Of a stretch of 64,000 bases of DNA, positions 41,748 through 50,586 are shown in pieces; the stretch's first letter is position 1; each line of letters starts with the position of its first letter. The position numbers and the translations under genes were made by a program. The DNA is from Phytohabitans maris (GTDB taxonomy: Bacteria > Actinomycetota > Actinomycetes > Mycobacteriales > Micromonosporaceae): positions 33,751-97,750 of the forward strand of contig NZ_JAVHUY010000040.1 in the NCBI RefSeq assembly GCF_031085175.1, read 5' to 3'. A model generated the notes under the pieces. That model had not been told where the DNA came from. It worked only from the letters and a program-made list of their open reading frames with translations, and searched no databases.

Positions 41748-43384
41748 CAGCTGATGACGAACCCGCGGTAGCCGCCCTCGCGGACGTCGTACAGGCGCTT
41801 CACGAACTCCGGCAGCGCGCCGAGGTAGGCGACGTAGACGCGGGGCTTGCCCTCGACGTTGTCGCCGAAGAAGATCGACTTCGCGGTCGCCTGCAGGGTA
41901 CCGGCGGCGGCCGTGACCACCTGCTCGGTCCACTCGCGCTCCGACTCGGGGTCCGCCTCCACGCGCTCCAGCCGGCGCTCGAAGATCTCCTTCACCAGCT
42001 CGGCCATCCACTCGACGACCTGCTCGCTGCAGCGCGGCCCGTTGCCGTGGCCGCCCTTGCCGTGCGGCCCGCCCATGATGAACAGGTTCGGGAAGCCCGC
42101 GACCTGGATGCCCAGGTAGGTGTGCGGGCCGTCCTTCCACTTGTCGCGCAGCGTCTGCCCTTCGACGCCCCGGATGTCGATCTTGTTGAGTGCGCCGGTG
42201 AACGCGTCGAACCCGGTGGCGAGCACGATCATGTCGAACTCGAGCTCACCCTCGGCGGTCAGGATGCCCTTGGCCGTGAACTCCTTGATCGGGTTGTCGT
42301 GCAACGAGATGAGCTCGACGTTGTCCCGGTTGTAGGTCTCGTAGTAGTTCGTCTCGCACGGGACCCGTTTGGTGCCGAAGAGGTGGTCCTTGGGGATCAG
42401 CTTCTCGGCGGTCGCGGGGTCGTTCACCCGCTCCCGGATCTTGCTGGCGAGGAAGTCGCAGTAGATCTTGTTCGCCTCGGCGTTGTACGCGATGTCGTTG
42501 TAGAGCCCGATCCATTTGGCGAAGCCGGGGGAGTTCCAGGCCAGTTCGTAGCGGGCGTCGCGCTCGACCTCGGTGACGTCGGTCGACTTGACCGGGTCCC
42601 AGCTGTGCAGGAAGCCGCTGAAGGAGGCCCGCAGCTTCGGGAACATCTCCGGGTAGCCGGCCCGGATCTCGGCCATGCGTTCCTTCGACAGCGGCTGGTT
42701 GCGTAGCGGTACCGCCCAGTTGGGGGTGCGCTGGAAGACGGTGAGGTGCGCGGCGGTCTCGGCGACCTTCGGGATGACCTGGACGCCGGTGGCGCCGGTG
42801 CCGATGACGGCGACCCGCTTGCCGGCGAAGTCGACGGCCTTGTCGTGCGGCCAGAGCGCGGTGTGGTACCACTCGCCTTCGTACTTCTCCAGGCCGGGCG
42901 CGGTCGGAAAGAGCGGGTCGGAGAGGATGCCGGTGGCCGCGATGACGACCTTGGCCCGGTAGAGCTGCCCCCGCGTCGTCTGCAGCGTCCAGTGGTTGGT
43001 CTCCTCGTCGAAGACCATGCTCTCGATACGGGTGTCGAAGTCGATGTCCTTGCGCAGGTCGTGTTTGTCGGCGACGCGCTGGTAGTAGCGCTCGAGCTCG
43101 GGCTGGCCGGCGAACATCTCGCTCCAGTCCCACTCGTCGAGCAGTTCGGGGTCGAAGGCGTACTGGTAGCTGTAGCTCTCCGAGTCCAGGCGGGCGCCCG
43201 GGTAGCGGTTCCAGTACCAGGTGCCCCCGACGTCGCCACCGGCCTCGATGACGCGAACCTTGACGCCGAGCTCGCGTACCAGCTTGAGCTGGTGCATGCC
43301 GGTGACCCCGGCCCCGATGATGATGACGTCGTACTCCTTGGGAGTCGTCGTCGCGGTGTCGGGCGTGGTCGCGGTCTCGGCCAT
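41747..43384 (-). CDS. Flavin-containing monooxygenase, Baeyer-Villiger type (BVMO-1)
   Basis: A 545-residue class B flavoprotein monooxygenase of the cyclohexanone monooxygenase type. FAD motif VIIIGAGVTGM (20-30), GTWYWNRYPGARLD (54-67), the BVMO fingerprint as YEGEWYHTALWPH (168-180; Tyr for the first Phe), NADPH motif VIGTGATG (193-200) and a second LATGFDAFTG. These enzymes turn ketones to esters or lactones. ATG 43384 has GGAGGA at good spacing; ATG 43396 is an alternative. It heads the operon with GMC-2. Ketones formed by the dehydrogenases could be its substrate. Confidence 0.9.
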   Translation of the reverse strand: MAETATTPDTATTTPKEYDVIIIGAGVTGMHQLKLVRELGVKVRVIEAGGDVGGTWYWNRYPGARLDSESYSYQYAFDPELLDEWDWSEMFAGQPELERYYQRVADKHDLRKDIDFDTRIESMVFDEETNHWTLQTTRGQLYRAKVVIAATGILSDPLFPTAPGLEKYEGEWYHTALWPHDKAVDFAGKRVAVIGTGATGVQVIPKVAETAAHLTVFQRTPNWAVPLRNQPLSKERMAEIRAGYPEMFPKLRASFSGFLHSWDPVKSTDVTEVERDARYELAWNSPGFAKWIGLYNDIAYNAEANKIYCDFLASKIRERVNDPATAEKLIPKDHLFGTKRVPCETNYYETYNRDNVELISLHDNPIKEFTAKGILTAEGELEFDMIVLATGFDAFTGALNKIDIRGVEGQTLRDKWKDGPHTYLGIQVAGFPNLFIMGGPHGKGGHGNGPRCSEQVVEWMAELVKEIFERRLERVEADPESEREWTEQVVTAAAGTLQATAKSIFFGDNVEGKPRVYVAYLGALPEFVKRLYDVREGGYRGFVIS

Positions 43385-43439
43385 CGCGTCCTCCATGGTT
43401 AGGCGCGCTCGGAGCGTGATCATAACGTCGTATTTTCCT

Positions 43440-43452
43440 CTACCACAACTAG
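43440..43452 (-). promoter_or_regulatory. Island operator-like site before BVMO-1
   Basis: On the minus strand this reads CTAGTTGTGGTAG, differing from site 2 (CTAATTGTGTTAG) at two positions. It lies 56 bp before the BVMO-1 start, in the gap between the ferredoxin stop and BVMO-1. Confidence 0.5.
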
Positions 43453-43475
43453 GAGCTAATGGCAGCACGATTGGG

Positions 43476-43667
43476 CTAGCCGGTCAACATGATCGCCAGG
43501 CGGGGGCAGCTCTCCGCCGCGCGCCGCACGAGCTCCCGGTCCGCGTCGGGTACCTCGGGCGCCAGCACCTTCGCCTGCCAGTCGTTTCCGACCGCGAACA
43601 CCTCCGGCGCCAGCGCCTCGCAGACCGCGTTGCCCTCGCAGAGCTCCGGGTCGACGGTGACCTTCAT
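43476..43667 (-). CDS. 3Fe-4S ferredoxin (Fdx-2), P450 partner
   Basis: A 63-residue ferredoxin beginning MKVTVDPELC. Ligands are Cys10 and Cys16 in CEGNAVC and the distal Cys in ESCPRLAI (near 55). The fourth loop position is Asn (CxxNxxC), unlike His in Fdx-1, so the two probably differ in potential or partner choice. It begins 3 bp after the P450-D stop and is its dedicated donor. A normal size for the family. Confidence 0.93.
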   Translation of the reverse strand: MKVTVDPELCEGNAVCEALAPEVFAVGNDWQAKVLAPEVPDADRELVRRAAESCPRLAIMLTG

Positions 43668-43670
43668 GGC

Positions 43671-44879
43671 TCAGGCCTCCTGTGGTAGATGTGCCGGGAC
43701 GGACAGGTAGACGTAGCCGATGCCCATGTGGTCGGAGCGGACCACGCGGTCGAGGTCGATCCGGTAGCCGGGGAGCAGGTCGAGCACGGCCTCGACCTCC
43801 AGGCGCAGGATCAGCCGGGCCAGGTGCAGGCCGAGGCAGCGGTGTACGCCCCAGCCGAAGGCCACGCTCTTGGCCCGGTCCCGGCCCAGACGCACCTCGT
43901 CCGGGTCGTCGAACGCGGCCGGATCGTGGTTGGCGGCCATGTTGACGAAGAGCGTCCAGTCGCCCTCGCGCATCCAGACGCCGCCCAGCTCCACGTCCCG
44001 GGTCACGATCCGGGCGTGGGCGGTGGCCGGCGAGTAGATCCGGACGATCTCCTCGATGGCGTCGGGGATCAGGTCGTGGTCCCGCTCCAGGCCGCGGCGC
44101 ATGTCCGGGTGCCGCTCCAGGTGGACCAGGAGCGAGGTCAGCGCGCCGCTGGTGGTGTGGAAGCCGGCGAGCAGCAGGAGTACGACGGTGTCGCAGATCT
44201 CCTCGTCGGTCAGAGTGCGCCCGCCGGCGATGGGCTCGGTCGCCAGCACGGTCATGAGGTCGTCGCGCGGGTCCGTCCGGCGGTCCCGCGCCTCGGCCAG
44301 GATCTGCTCGCGGATCCACCGGTTGCCCTCGGCGTTCCGCGCGACTACCTCGGGGTCCTTGCTGCCCTGGCCGCGCAGCGCGCGGGACATCACGTCGAGC
44401 AGCTCCCGGCGGCGGCCCGGGTCCCAGCCGAGGATCCCCAGGGTCACCGCGCCCGGCGAGACGTTGGCCAGGTCCGGCACGAAGTCCCAGCTGCCGCGGG
44501 CGGCGAGGTCGCGGACGATGCCCTCGACCAGGGCGCGGATCTCGGGTTCGCGCCGGGCGATGGCGGCCTTGCTGTACCACTCGTTGAGCACGCGGCGGTA
44601 CATGCCGTGCTCCGGCGGGTCGAGCGCGACCGGGATGTGCCGGGGGCCGAAGGGGTTCACCGGGATGGCCGGGCCGGCGCTGGAGGAGAACGTCGCGTAG
44701 TCCGCGAAGCCGTCCACGCACTCCTGGTGGCCGGTCACCACCCAGAACCCGTCGTGCGCCGTGGACCAGGCCACCGGAGCGCGCTCGCGCAGCTCGGTCA
44801 GCACCTCGAACGGGCGCTGGGCGAACGCCTCCGAATGGTGGTCGAAGTCGGTGACGACGGTGTCCGGTCCTGCGGCCAC
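43671..44879 (-). CDS. Cytochrome P450 (P450-D)
   Basis: A 402-residue class I P450. The I helix is LLLLAGFHTTSGAL (about 234-247), ExxR is EEIVR (276-280), and the heme loop is FGWGVHRCLG with Cys348. GTG 44879 is preferred because GGGAG lies about 8-12 bp upstream; the ATG at 44907-44909 would add ten residues. Fdx-2 follows at once. It is divergent from the FprB-type reductase gene with 87 bp between, so oxygenase, ferredoxin and reductase of one electron chain are placed together. Confidence 0.93.
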   Translation of the reverse strand: MAAGPDTVVTDFDHHSEAFAQRPFEVLTELRERAPVAWSTAHDGFWVVTGHQECVDGFADYATFSSSAGPAIPVNPFGPRHIPVALDPPEHGMYRRVLNEWYSKAAIARREPEIRALVEGIVRDLAARGSWDFVPDLANVSPGAVTLGILGWDPGRRRELLDVMSRALRGQGSKDPEVVARNAEGNRWIREQILAEARDRRTDPRDDLMTVLATEPIAGGRTLTDEEICDTVVLLLLAGFHTTSGALTSLLVHLERHPDMRRGLERDHDLIPDAIEEIVRIYSPATAHARIVTRDVELGGVWMREGDWTLFVNMAANHDPAAFDDPDEVRLGRDRAKSVAFGWGVHRCLGLHLARLILRLEVEAVLDLLPGYRIDLDRVVRSDHMGIGYVYLSVPAHLPQEA

Positions 44880-44966
44880 GGCGTTCTCCCTTCGCCCTAC
44901 TCTTGTCATTGTTGTGTTGCGCTATTATGTCTCAACGGTGTTGGCGTGCCAAGAGAGATACCACTC

Positions 44967-46568
44967 ATGACCTACGTGATCACGCAGGGCTGCTGCAACG
45001 ACGGTTCCTGCATCCCGGTCTGCCCGGTCCAGTGCATCCGGCCGCGTCCGGGCGACCCGGACTTCACCAACACCGAGCAGCTCTACATCGACCCGGCCAC
45101 CTGCATCGACTGCGGCGCGTGCCTGGACGAGTGCCCGGTCGACGCCATCCACTCCGAGTGGGACCTGCCCGAGGAGCTGGCCGACTACCTGCCGATCAAC
45201 GCGGACTACTTCGCCACCAACCCCCTGGCGGGTGTCGGTCCGCCGGCCTTCACCCGCCGGGTGCTGCCCGAGCGGCGCCCCGCGCTCCGGGTGGCGATCG
45301 TCGGCTCGGGACCCGCCGCGTGCTACGCCGCCGGGGCGCTCAGCGAGATCGCCGGTGTCACCGTCTCGCTCCTCGAACGCCTGCCGACGCCGTTCGGCCT
45401 GGTCCGGGCGGGGGTGGCGCCCGACCATCCCAACACGAAGAAGGTGGGCGAGCGGTTCGCGGGCATCCTCGGCCGCGCCAACGTCCAGTGCTTCTTCAAC
45501 GTCGAGGTGGGCGAGGACGTCACCATCGAGGAACTCCTCGAGTACCACCACGCCGTGTTGTGGGCCGGGGGAGCGCCGGACGACCGGCGTCTCGGCATCC
45601 CGGGTGAGGATCTGGCCGGCTGCCACTCGGCGCGGGAGTTCGTGGGCTGGTACAACGGCCACCCCGAGCACGCGGACCAGAAGTTCGACCTCACCGGAAA
45701 GCGCGCCGTGGTCATCGGCAACGGCAACGTCGCCCTCGACGTGGCCCGTACGCTCCTGCGGCCGGCCGAGGTCTTCACGACCACCGAGATGGCCGACCAC
45801 GCGATCGAGGCGTTCCAGGCCAGCGGGGTCTGCGAGGTCGTCGTCACCGCCCGCCGGGGCGCCGAGCACGCGGCCTACACCCTGGGCGAGCTGATGGCCC
45901 TGGAACGGCTGCCGGACGTGGCTGTCGTCGCCTCCCCGGCCGAGGTACCGGAGCATCCGGCGGCCGACCAGCGGTACACCATCGTGCGGCGGGCCGCGGA
46001 GCGTGCGACGCCGGCCGGGTCCCGGACGATCCGCTTCCGCTACGGGCTCGAACCCGTGTCGGTCAACGGCGACGGCCGGGCGGAGTCGGTGACCTTCCGG
46101 CGCGCCGACGGCGGCACCGAGACCGTCGAAGCCTCGCTGGTGCTGCGCGCGATCGGCTACCGCGGGCGCCCGGTGCCGGGGCTGCCCTTCGACGAGGTCA
46201 TGGGGACGCTGCCCAACGACGCGGGCAAGGTCATCGACCCGGCGACCGGCCTCGACGTCCCCGGCGTCTACTGCTGCGGCTGGATCAAGCGCGGACCCCG
46301 CGGCATCATCGGCACCAACAAGCACGACGCCGAGGAGACCGTCGACAGCCTGCTGCACGACTTCTCGGCGGAACGGCTGGCCGACCCGCCGAAGGGCGGG
46401 GCGGAGCTGGCGGCACTGCTCTCGGCGCGGCTTCCCGATCTGGTCGACAAGGCGGCGTGGACCCGCATCGACGTGGCGGAGAAGCGCCGGGGGCGCGCGG
46501 AGTCCCGGCCCCGCAGGAAGCTCGTCACCGTCCCGGAACTCCTCGCCGCGTCGCGGCTGGAGGCGTGA
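44967..46568 (+). CDS. fprB: Ferredoxin-NADP reductase with N-terminal ferredoxin domain (FprB type)
   Basis: A 533-residue fusion. Residues 1-60 are a two-cluster ferredoxin (GCCNDGSCIPVCPVQC, then CIDCGACLDECPVDAI). From about 95 on is an adrenodoxin-reductase-like FNR: FAD motif VAIVGSGPAACYAA, NADPH motif VVIGNGNVALDVAR and the closing GWIKRGPRGIIGTNKHDAEE. The arrangement is that of mycobacterial FprB. It should move electrons from NADPH to the 3Fe-4S ferredoxins of P450-C and P450-D. ATG 44967 gives the family start MTYVITQGCC. An epoxide hydrolase relic follows after 2 bp. Confidence 0.93.
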   Translation: MTYVITQGCCNDGSCIPVCPVQCIRPRPGDPDFTNTEQLYIDPATCIDCGACLDECPVDAIHSEWDLPEELADYLPINADYFATNPLAGVGPPAFTRRVLPERRPALRVAIVGSGPAACYAAGALSEIAGVTVSLLERLPTPFGLVRAGVAPDHPNTKKVGERFAGILGRANVQCFFNVEVGEDVTIEELLEYHHAVLWAGGAPDDRRLGIPGEDLAGCHSAREFVGWYNGHPEHADQKFDLTGKRAVVIGNGNVALDVARTLLRPAEVFTTTEMADHAIEAFQASGVCEVVVTARRGAEHAAYTLGELMALERLPDVAVVASPAEVPEHPAADQRYTIVRRAAERATPAGSRTIRFRYGLEPVSVNGDGRAESVTFRRADGGTETVEASLVLRAIGYRGRPVPGLPFDEVMGTLPNDAGKVIDPATGLDVPGVYCCGWIKRGPRGIIGTNKHDAEETVDSLLHDFSAERLADPPKGGAELAALLSARLPDLVDKAAWTRIDVAEKRRGRAESRPRRKLVTVPELLAASRLEA

Positions 46569-46570
46569 GC

Positions 46571-47044
46571 ATGACCGTCGCGCCGTTCGAGGTCCACGTC
46601 GAGGACGCGGTCCTCGACGACCTGCGCGACCGGCCGAGCAGGACCCGACCGACCGCCCACGGCGGCAGCCCGGCAGACGCCTTCCACGTCGTGGCACCCT
46701 CGATGCCCGGCTACGGCTGGAGCGGCCCCACCACGCGACGCGGCTGGCACGCCGGCCGGATCGGCGGCGCCTGGCTACATTTGATGGCGGCCCTCGGGTA
46801 CGAGCGCTTCGGCGCGCACGGCACCGACTGGGGATCGGTGGTCTCGACCGAAATCGCCCGCCAGCGGCCGGACCGCGTCACCGGACTGCACCTGACCCTG
46901 CTGGTCAGCGGCCTGCGCCCGCGCGATGGACGGGTGACCCCGGAGGAAGAGGCCCAGCTCAGCGCCAACGCCGGTCACTTCGCCGCCCTTGAACTGCCCG
47001 AGCTGCTGGTCGCGGACCTGCGCGCGTTCTTCACCGGGCTCTGA
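46571..47044 (+). pseudogene. Epoxide hydrolase relic with two in-frame deletions
   Basis: The frame starts like an EHN-type epoxide hydrolase (VAPFEVHVEDAVLDDLRDR), jumps directly to AHGGSPADAFHVVAPSMPGYG, continues through the nucleophile region HGTDWGSVVSTEIA, then jumps from GLRPRDGRVTPEEEAQL to the family C-terminus GHFAALELPELLVADLRAFF. About 85 residues, including the HGWPGS oxyanion segment, and later about 150-200 residues with the catalytic acid are missing. At 157 codons against about 380 expected it cannot be active. Both deletions kept the frame. It still sits 2 bp after fprB. Confidence 0.82.
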
Positions 47045-47087
47045 CGGTGCCCACTATCGTGTACGAGTTCACCATTGGAGAGGGAGC

Positions 47088-47975
47088 ATGGCCGACTACC
47101 GATACATCACGTACGAGGAGCTGGACGAGGGGCGCGTCGCCCGGATCACGATGAACCGGCCGCAGTACCGCAACGCGCAGAACCGCGGCCTGCTCGTGGA
47201 GGTCGACGAAGCCTTCGCCCGGGCCGAGCGGGACGACCAGGTCCGCGTGGTCATCCTCGCCGGTGCGGGCAAGTCGTTCTCCTCCGGCCACGACATGCTG
47301 AGCGCGAGCACCCCGGACCGGCAGGCCGAGCGGGATCCGGACTCTCCCGACTTCCATCCGTCCTTCGCCGTCAACGGCGCGACGCGGGCGAGCGTCGAGA
47401 AACGGATGCTCCAGGAGCACCACTACTTCTACCAGAACACCCTCCGCTGGCGAAACCTGCGCAAGATCACCGTTGCCCAGGTCCAGGGCCCGGTGTTCGC
47501 CGCGGGTCTCATGCTCATGTGGGCCTGCGACCTGATCGTCGCCGCGGACGACGCGACCTTCTGCGACCCGGTCGGCACCCGGCTGGGCATGTGCGGCGTC
47601 GAGTACTTCGGGCACCCGTGGGAGTTCGGCCCGCGCCGGGCGAAGGAGATGCTGCTGCTCGCCGAGACGATGGACGCCCACGAGGCGCGGCGCATCGGCA
47701 TGGTCAACCGCGTCGTCGCCCGCGACCGCCTGGAGGAGGAGACCCTGCGGTACGCCCAGGAGGTCGCCAAGCGCCCGACGATGACCGCATTGATGATCAA
47801 AGAGTCGGTCAACCAGACCCTCGACAACCAGGGCTTCCACAACTCGCTGCAGGCCGCCTTCAGCCTCCACCAGATCACCCACGCCCACTGGGCCGAGCTA
47901 CACGAGGGCGGCGTTCCACATGCGACGGTCGAGGACGGCGCCGTCCCGTGGAAGAAGCAGAAGACGACGCAGTGA
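47088..47975 (+). CDS. Enoyl-CoA hydratase/isomerase (crotonase) family protein
   Basis: A 295-residue crotonase. RITMNRPQYRNAQNRGLL and GAGKSFSSGHDM form the first oxyanion/CoA region, VQGPVFAAGLMLMWACDLIVA the second (Ala-Gly instead of the usual Gly-Gly), and GTRLGMCGVEYFGHPWEF carries the likely catalytic Glu. ATG 47088 has GGAGAGGGAG upstream. Length is at the long side because of an insert around STPDRQAERDPDSPDFHPSF. It lies downstream of fprB. It should hydrate an unsaturated acyl-CoA of the pathway. Confidence 0.9.
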   Translation: MADYRYITYEELDEGRVARITMNRPQYRNAQNRGLLVEVDEAFARAERDDQVRVVILAGAGKSFSSGHDMLSASTPDRQAERDPDSPDFHPSFAVNGATRASVEKRMLQEHHYFYQNTLRWRNLRKITVAQVQGPVFAAGLMLMWACDLIVAADDATFCDPVGTRLGMCGVEYFGHPWEFGPRRAKEMLLLAETMDAHEARRIGMVNRVVARDRLEEETLRYAQEVAKRPTMTALMIKESVNQTLDNQGFHNSLQAAFSLHQITHAHWAELHEGGVPHATVEDGAVPWKKQKTTQ

Positions 47976-48064
47976 AGACCGGCGACGGCCGTGGCGGGTG
48001 TTCCGGTCCATCGTCCGGCGGTGTAGAAGACGCCGAGGCGGCGCGGGAACGCCCGGCAGGTGGC

Positions 48065-48817
48065 TCAGATCGACAGGCCGCCGTCGACGACCAGCAACTG
48101 GCCGGTGACGAAGGACGCGTCGTCGGAGAGCATGAACGCCACGGCCGCGGCGACCTCGGCGGGGTCGGCGATGCGCCCCATCGGGATCCGCGCCCGCAGC
48201 CGCGCCTCGCCGTCCGGATCGAGCAGGCGGTCGATCATGGGGGTGCGCATGTGGCCGGGGCCGACCGCGTTGACCCGCACCCCGTCCGCCGCGTGGTCCC
48301 GGGCGGCGGCCTTGGTCATGCCGACGACCGCGTGCTTGGCGGCCGTGTACGAGGCGATGCCGCGCACCCGCACGACCGCGGCCGCGTACGAGGCGACGTT
48401 GACGATCGAGCCCGCGCCGGCCGGGACCATGTGGGCCAGCTCGGCGCGCATGCACCGGAAAAGGGCGTCGACGTTGAGGTCGAATGTGGAGCGCCAGAGG
48501 TCGTCGGGATAGCCGGCCGCGGGCACCGGAGCCGGGCTCACGCCGGCGTTGTTGACCGCGCCGTCCAGGCGGCCGAAGGCGTCGAGGGCGGCGGCGACGA
48601 CGCGCGTGGCGGTGTCCGGGTCGGTGACGTCGGCGGCCAGGGCGAGCGCCCGCCCGCCGCGCTCCTCGACCTCGGCCGCCACCTCGGCGCAGAGGTGCTC
48701 GCGGCGTCCGGTCACCACCACGGCGGCCCCCTCGCCGGCGAGCCGGAGGGCGCAGGCCCGGCCCAGCCCGCTGGTCGCCCCGGTGACCAGTACGACCCGA
48801 TCGGTGAAGCGACGCAT
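48065..48817 (-). CDS. SDR family oxidoreductase (SDR-1)
   Basis: A 250-residue classical short-chain dehydrogenase. VVLVTGATSGLGRACA is the cofactor motif, AVNNAGVSP the NAG, and the catalytic triad is Ser in IVNVASYAA and Tyr-Lys in YTAAKHA; the C-terminus is FVTGQLLVVDGG. The Arg after strand 2 (VVTGRREH) suggests NADP preference. ATG 48817 is used. It is alone on this strand and starts 10 bp from island site 3, which also faces the divergent epimerase-like gene. It probably acts on a hydroxyl/keto step. Confidence 0.93.
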   Translation of the reverse strand: MRRFTDRVVLVTGATSGLGRACALRLAGEGAAVVVTGRREHLCAEVAAEVEERGGRALALAADVTDPDTATRVVAAALDAFGRLDGAVNNAGVSPAPVPAAGYPDDLWRSTFDLNVDALFRCMRAELAHMVPAGAGSIVNVASYAAAVVRVRGIASYTAAKHAVVGMTKAAARDHAADGVRVNAVGPGHMRTPMIDRLLDPDGEARLRARIPMGRIADPAEVAAAVAFMLSDDASFVTGQLLVVDGGLSI

Positions 48818-48826
48818 CCACCGACC

Positions 48827-48841
48827 CTAACATCATTAGAA
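48827..48841 (-). promoter_or_regulatory. Island operator site 3
   Basis: On the minus strand TTCTAATGATGTTAG, nearly identical to sites 1 and 2. It covers the promoter between the divergent SDR-1 and epimerase-like genes. On the plus strand the following CCTAAGGTGCTACTGTGG resembles the promoter half of site 1, with TGCTACTGT as extended -10 and GTG 48869 7-8 bp on. Confidence 0.65.
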
Positions 48842-48868
48842 GCTGCCTAAGGTGCTACTGTGGTGCTC

Positions 48869-49987
48869 GTGAGTGGCACCGCGCTCGTGGTCGGCGGCAC
48901 CGGTCCGACCGGGCCACACATCGTCGACGGCCTCCTGGCGCGCGGCTGGGACGTCGCCGTCCTGCACCGGGGTACGCACGAGCTGCCCGAGCTGGCCACG
49001 GTCGAGCACATCCACGCCGACCCGCACTTCCGGGAGCCGATCACGGCGGCGCTGGGGCCGCGACGCTTCGACCTCGCCGTGGCCACCTACGGCCGCCTGC
49101 GGCACGTGGCCGACGCGTTGGCGGGTGCGACGGAGCGCTTCGTCGCGGTCAGCGGGCTGCCGGTGTACCCGGGCTACCACGAGCCGGAGCGGGTGTGGCC
49201 GCACGGCATGGCCCTGCTGGCCGAGGAGGGCGCCGCCGCGCGGCGGGGCAGCGGCGACGAGTCAGCCGGTACCCGTTTCTCGGACCTGATCCACCGCGCG
49301 GAGCGGCACGTGCTCGGCCTGCACCGCGCGGGAGCGTTCAGCGCCACCCTGTTGCGGTATCCGTCGATCTACGGCCCGCGGCAGCTCTATCCGCGCGAGT
49401 GGTCGGTCATCCGCCGGGTGCTCGACGGCCGCCGGCACATCATCGTCCCGGACAGCGGCCTGACCCTGCTGACCCGCTGCGCCGCGCGCAACGCGGCGGC
49501 GTTCCTGCTGACCGCGGTCGACCGGCCCGAGCCGGCGGCCGGCGAGGTGTTCAACGTGGCCGACCTGCACCAGTACAGCCTCGCGCAGTGGATCCAGCTG
49601 ACCGCCGCGGCGGCCGGTCGCGAGATCGAGCAGGTGTCGCTGCCGTTCGACCTGGCCGGCCCGGGGCGTGCCCTCTTCCCGGTGCCGCACACCGCCCACG
49701 GGCTGGTGAGCGTCGGCAAGGCGGTCGAGCGCCTGGGGTACGCGGAGGCGGTGCCGGCGGTCGAGGCGCTGCGGGACACGGTCCGCTGGTACCTGGAGCA
49801 CCCGCCGGACGGGACCGTCACCCGGCGCCTGGCCGACACCTTCGACTACGCCGAGGAGGATCGCGTGCTGGCGGAGTACCGGTCGGCGACCGCCGGGCTC
49901 CGGGCGCGGCAGCCGGCGGCGGTGGGGGTCGCCCACCCGTACCCGCATCCGAAGGCGGCCGGTGGTGCGGACCACCGCGCGCGATGA
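48869..49987 (+). CDS. NAD-dependent epimerase/dehydratase-like reductase
   Basis: A 372-residue extended SDR. The Rossmann motif is ALVVGGTGPTGPHIVDGL. The usual YxxxK is replaced by FSDLIHRAE, so it is an atypical member, and LLRYPSIYGPRQLYPREW follows as in isomerase-like relatives. GTG 48869 is taken as a leaderless start; GTG 48863 and 48860 are in frame. It overlaps the next gene by ATGA. The catalytic role is unclear; reduction of a CoA-bound or cyclic ketone is possible. Confidence 0.8.
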   Translation: MSGTALVVGGTGPTGPHIVDGLLARGWDVAVLHRGTHELPELATVEHIHADPHFREPITAALGPRRFDLAVATYGRLRHVADALAGATERFVAVSGLPVYPGYHEPERVWPHGMALLAEEGAAARRGSGDESAGTRFSDLIHRAERHVLGLHRAGAFSATLLRYPSIYGPRQLYPREWSVIRRVLDGRRHIIVPDSGLTLLTRCAARNAAAFLLTAVDRPEPAAGEVFNVADLHQYSLAQWIQLTAAAAGREIEQVSLPFDLAGPGRALFPVPHTAHGLVSVGKAVERLGYAEAVPAVEALRDTVRWYLEHPPDGTVTRRLADTFDYAEEDRVLAEYRSATAGLRARQPAAVGVAHPYPHPKAAGGADHRAR

Positions 49988-50496
49988 CGTCGTACGTCTC
50001 CGACCGGATGCGGGCCGCGCTCGGCGAGGTCGTCGACTGGCGGGTGTCGTTTCCCATCTCGGCCTCGGACATCCGCCGGTGGGCGGTGGCCGTCTACTAT
50101 CCGGAGGATCCGCCGCGCGAGTTCTGGGACGCCGACTTCGCCGACCGGGAGCGTGGCGGCATCGCCGCGCCGGCCGAGTTCAACCCGTTCGCCTGGCTGG
50201 TGGCCGACCAGATGAAGCCCGCGATCCGGCCCGAACGGCGCGACCCCGACCGGCTCGAAAAGGCCATCGGCATCCCCGGTCCCGGGCTGCGCCACCAGAT
50301 CAACGGCGGCACCGAAGCCGTGTACGGCGTACCGATGCGTCCCGCGGACGTCATCACCTCGGTCACCCGGCTCGGGGAGTACCGCGAGCGCACCGGCCGG
50401 CTGGGCCGGATGCTCATCACCGTCACCGAGGTCGCCTGGACCAACCAGCGCGGCGAGACCGTCCGCACCGGCCGCGACACCTCGATCCGCTACTGA
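49984..50496 (+). CDS. MaoC-like N-terminal (FAS1-like) hydratase subunit
   Basis: A 170-residue hot-dog fold protein of the MaoC_dehydrat_N type: VSFPISASDIRRWAVAVYYP, IAAPAEFNPFAWLVADQ, GGTEAVYGVPMRPADVITSV. In actinobacterial steroid catabolism such subunits (ChsH2 type) pair with a catalytic MaoC subunit encoded next door, and here a MaoC gene follows after 90 bp. It lacks the hydratase Asp-His motif itself, fitting a non-catalytic half. ATG 49984 overlaps the previous stop (ATGA). Confidence 0.82.
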   Translation: MTSYVSDRMRAALGEVVDWRVSFPISASDIRRWAVAVYYPEDPPREFWDADFADRERGGIAAPAEFNPFAWLVADQMKPAIRPERRDPDRLEKAIGIPGPGLRHQINGGTEAVYGVPMRPADVITSVTRLGEYRERTGRLGRMLITVTEVAWTNQRGETVRTGRDTSIRY

Positions 50497-50576
50497 CGGC
50501 GGCGCCGTCCGAAGGATCCGCGACTGACGGCGGCGCCGTCGAAGGATCCGCTACCGGCGGCGGTGCCGTCCGAAGG
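50485..50576. repeat. Three copies of a 30-31 bp unit carrying stop codon and RBS
   Basis: Units begin ATCCGC at 50485, 50516 and 50546 and end CCGAAGG or CGAAGG. The first holds the last codons and stop of the MaoC-N gene, the second repeats that stop, and the third supplies the purine-rich RBS before ATG 50587. A tandem duplication has lengthened the intercistronic gap. Confidence 0.85.
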
Positions 50577-50586
50577 AGGGGACCGG

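Noticed and set aside
46571..47044. A functional short alpha/beta hydrolase
   Set aside because: The oxyanion segment and catalytic acid region are deleted relative to the family, so activity is not credible.
30552..48841. KstR or KstR2 cholesterol regulon sites
   Set aside because: The island motif (CTAATnRTGYTAG) does not fit the known KstR or KstR2 operator patterns, and no kstR-like gene is present.
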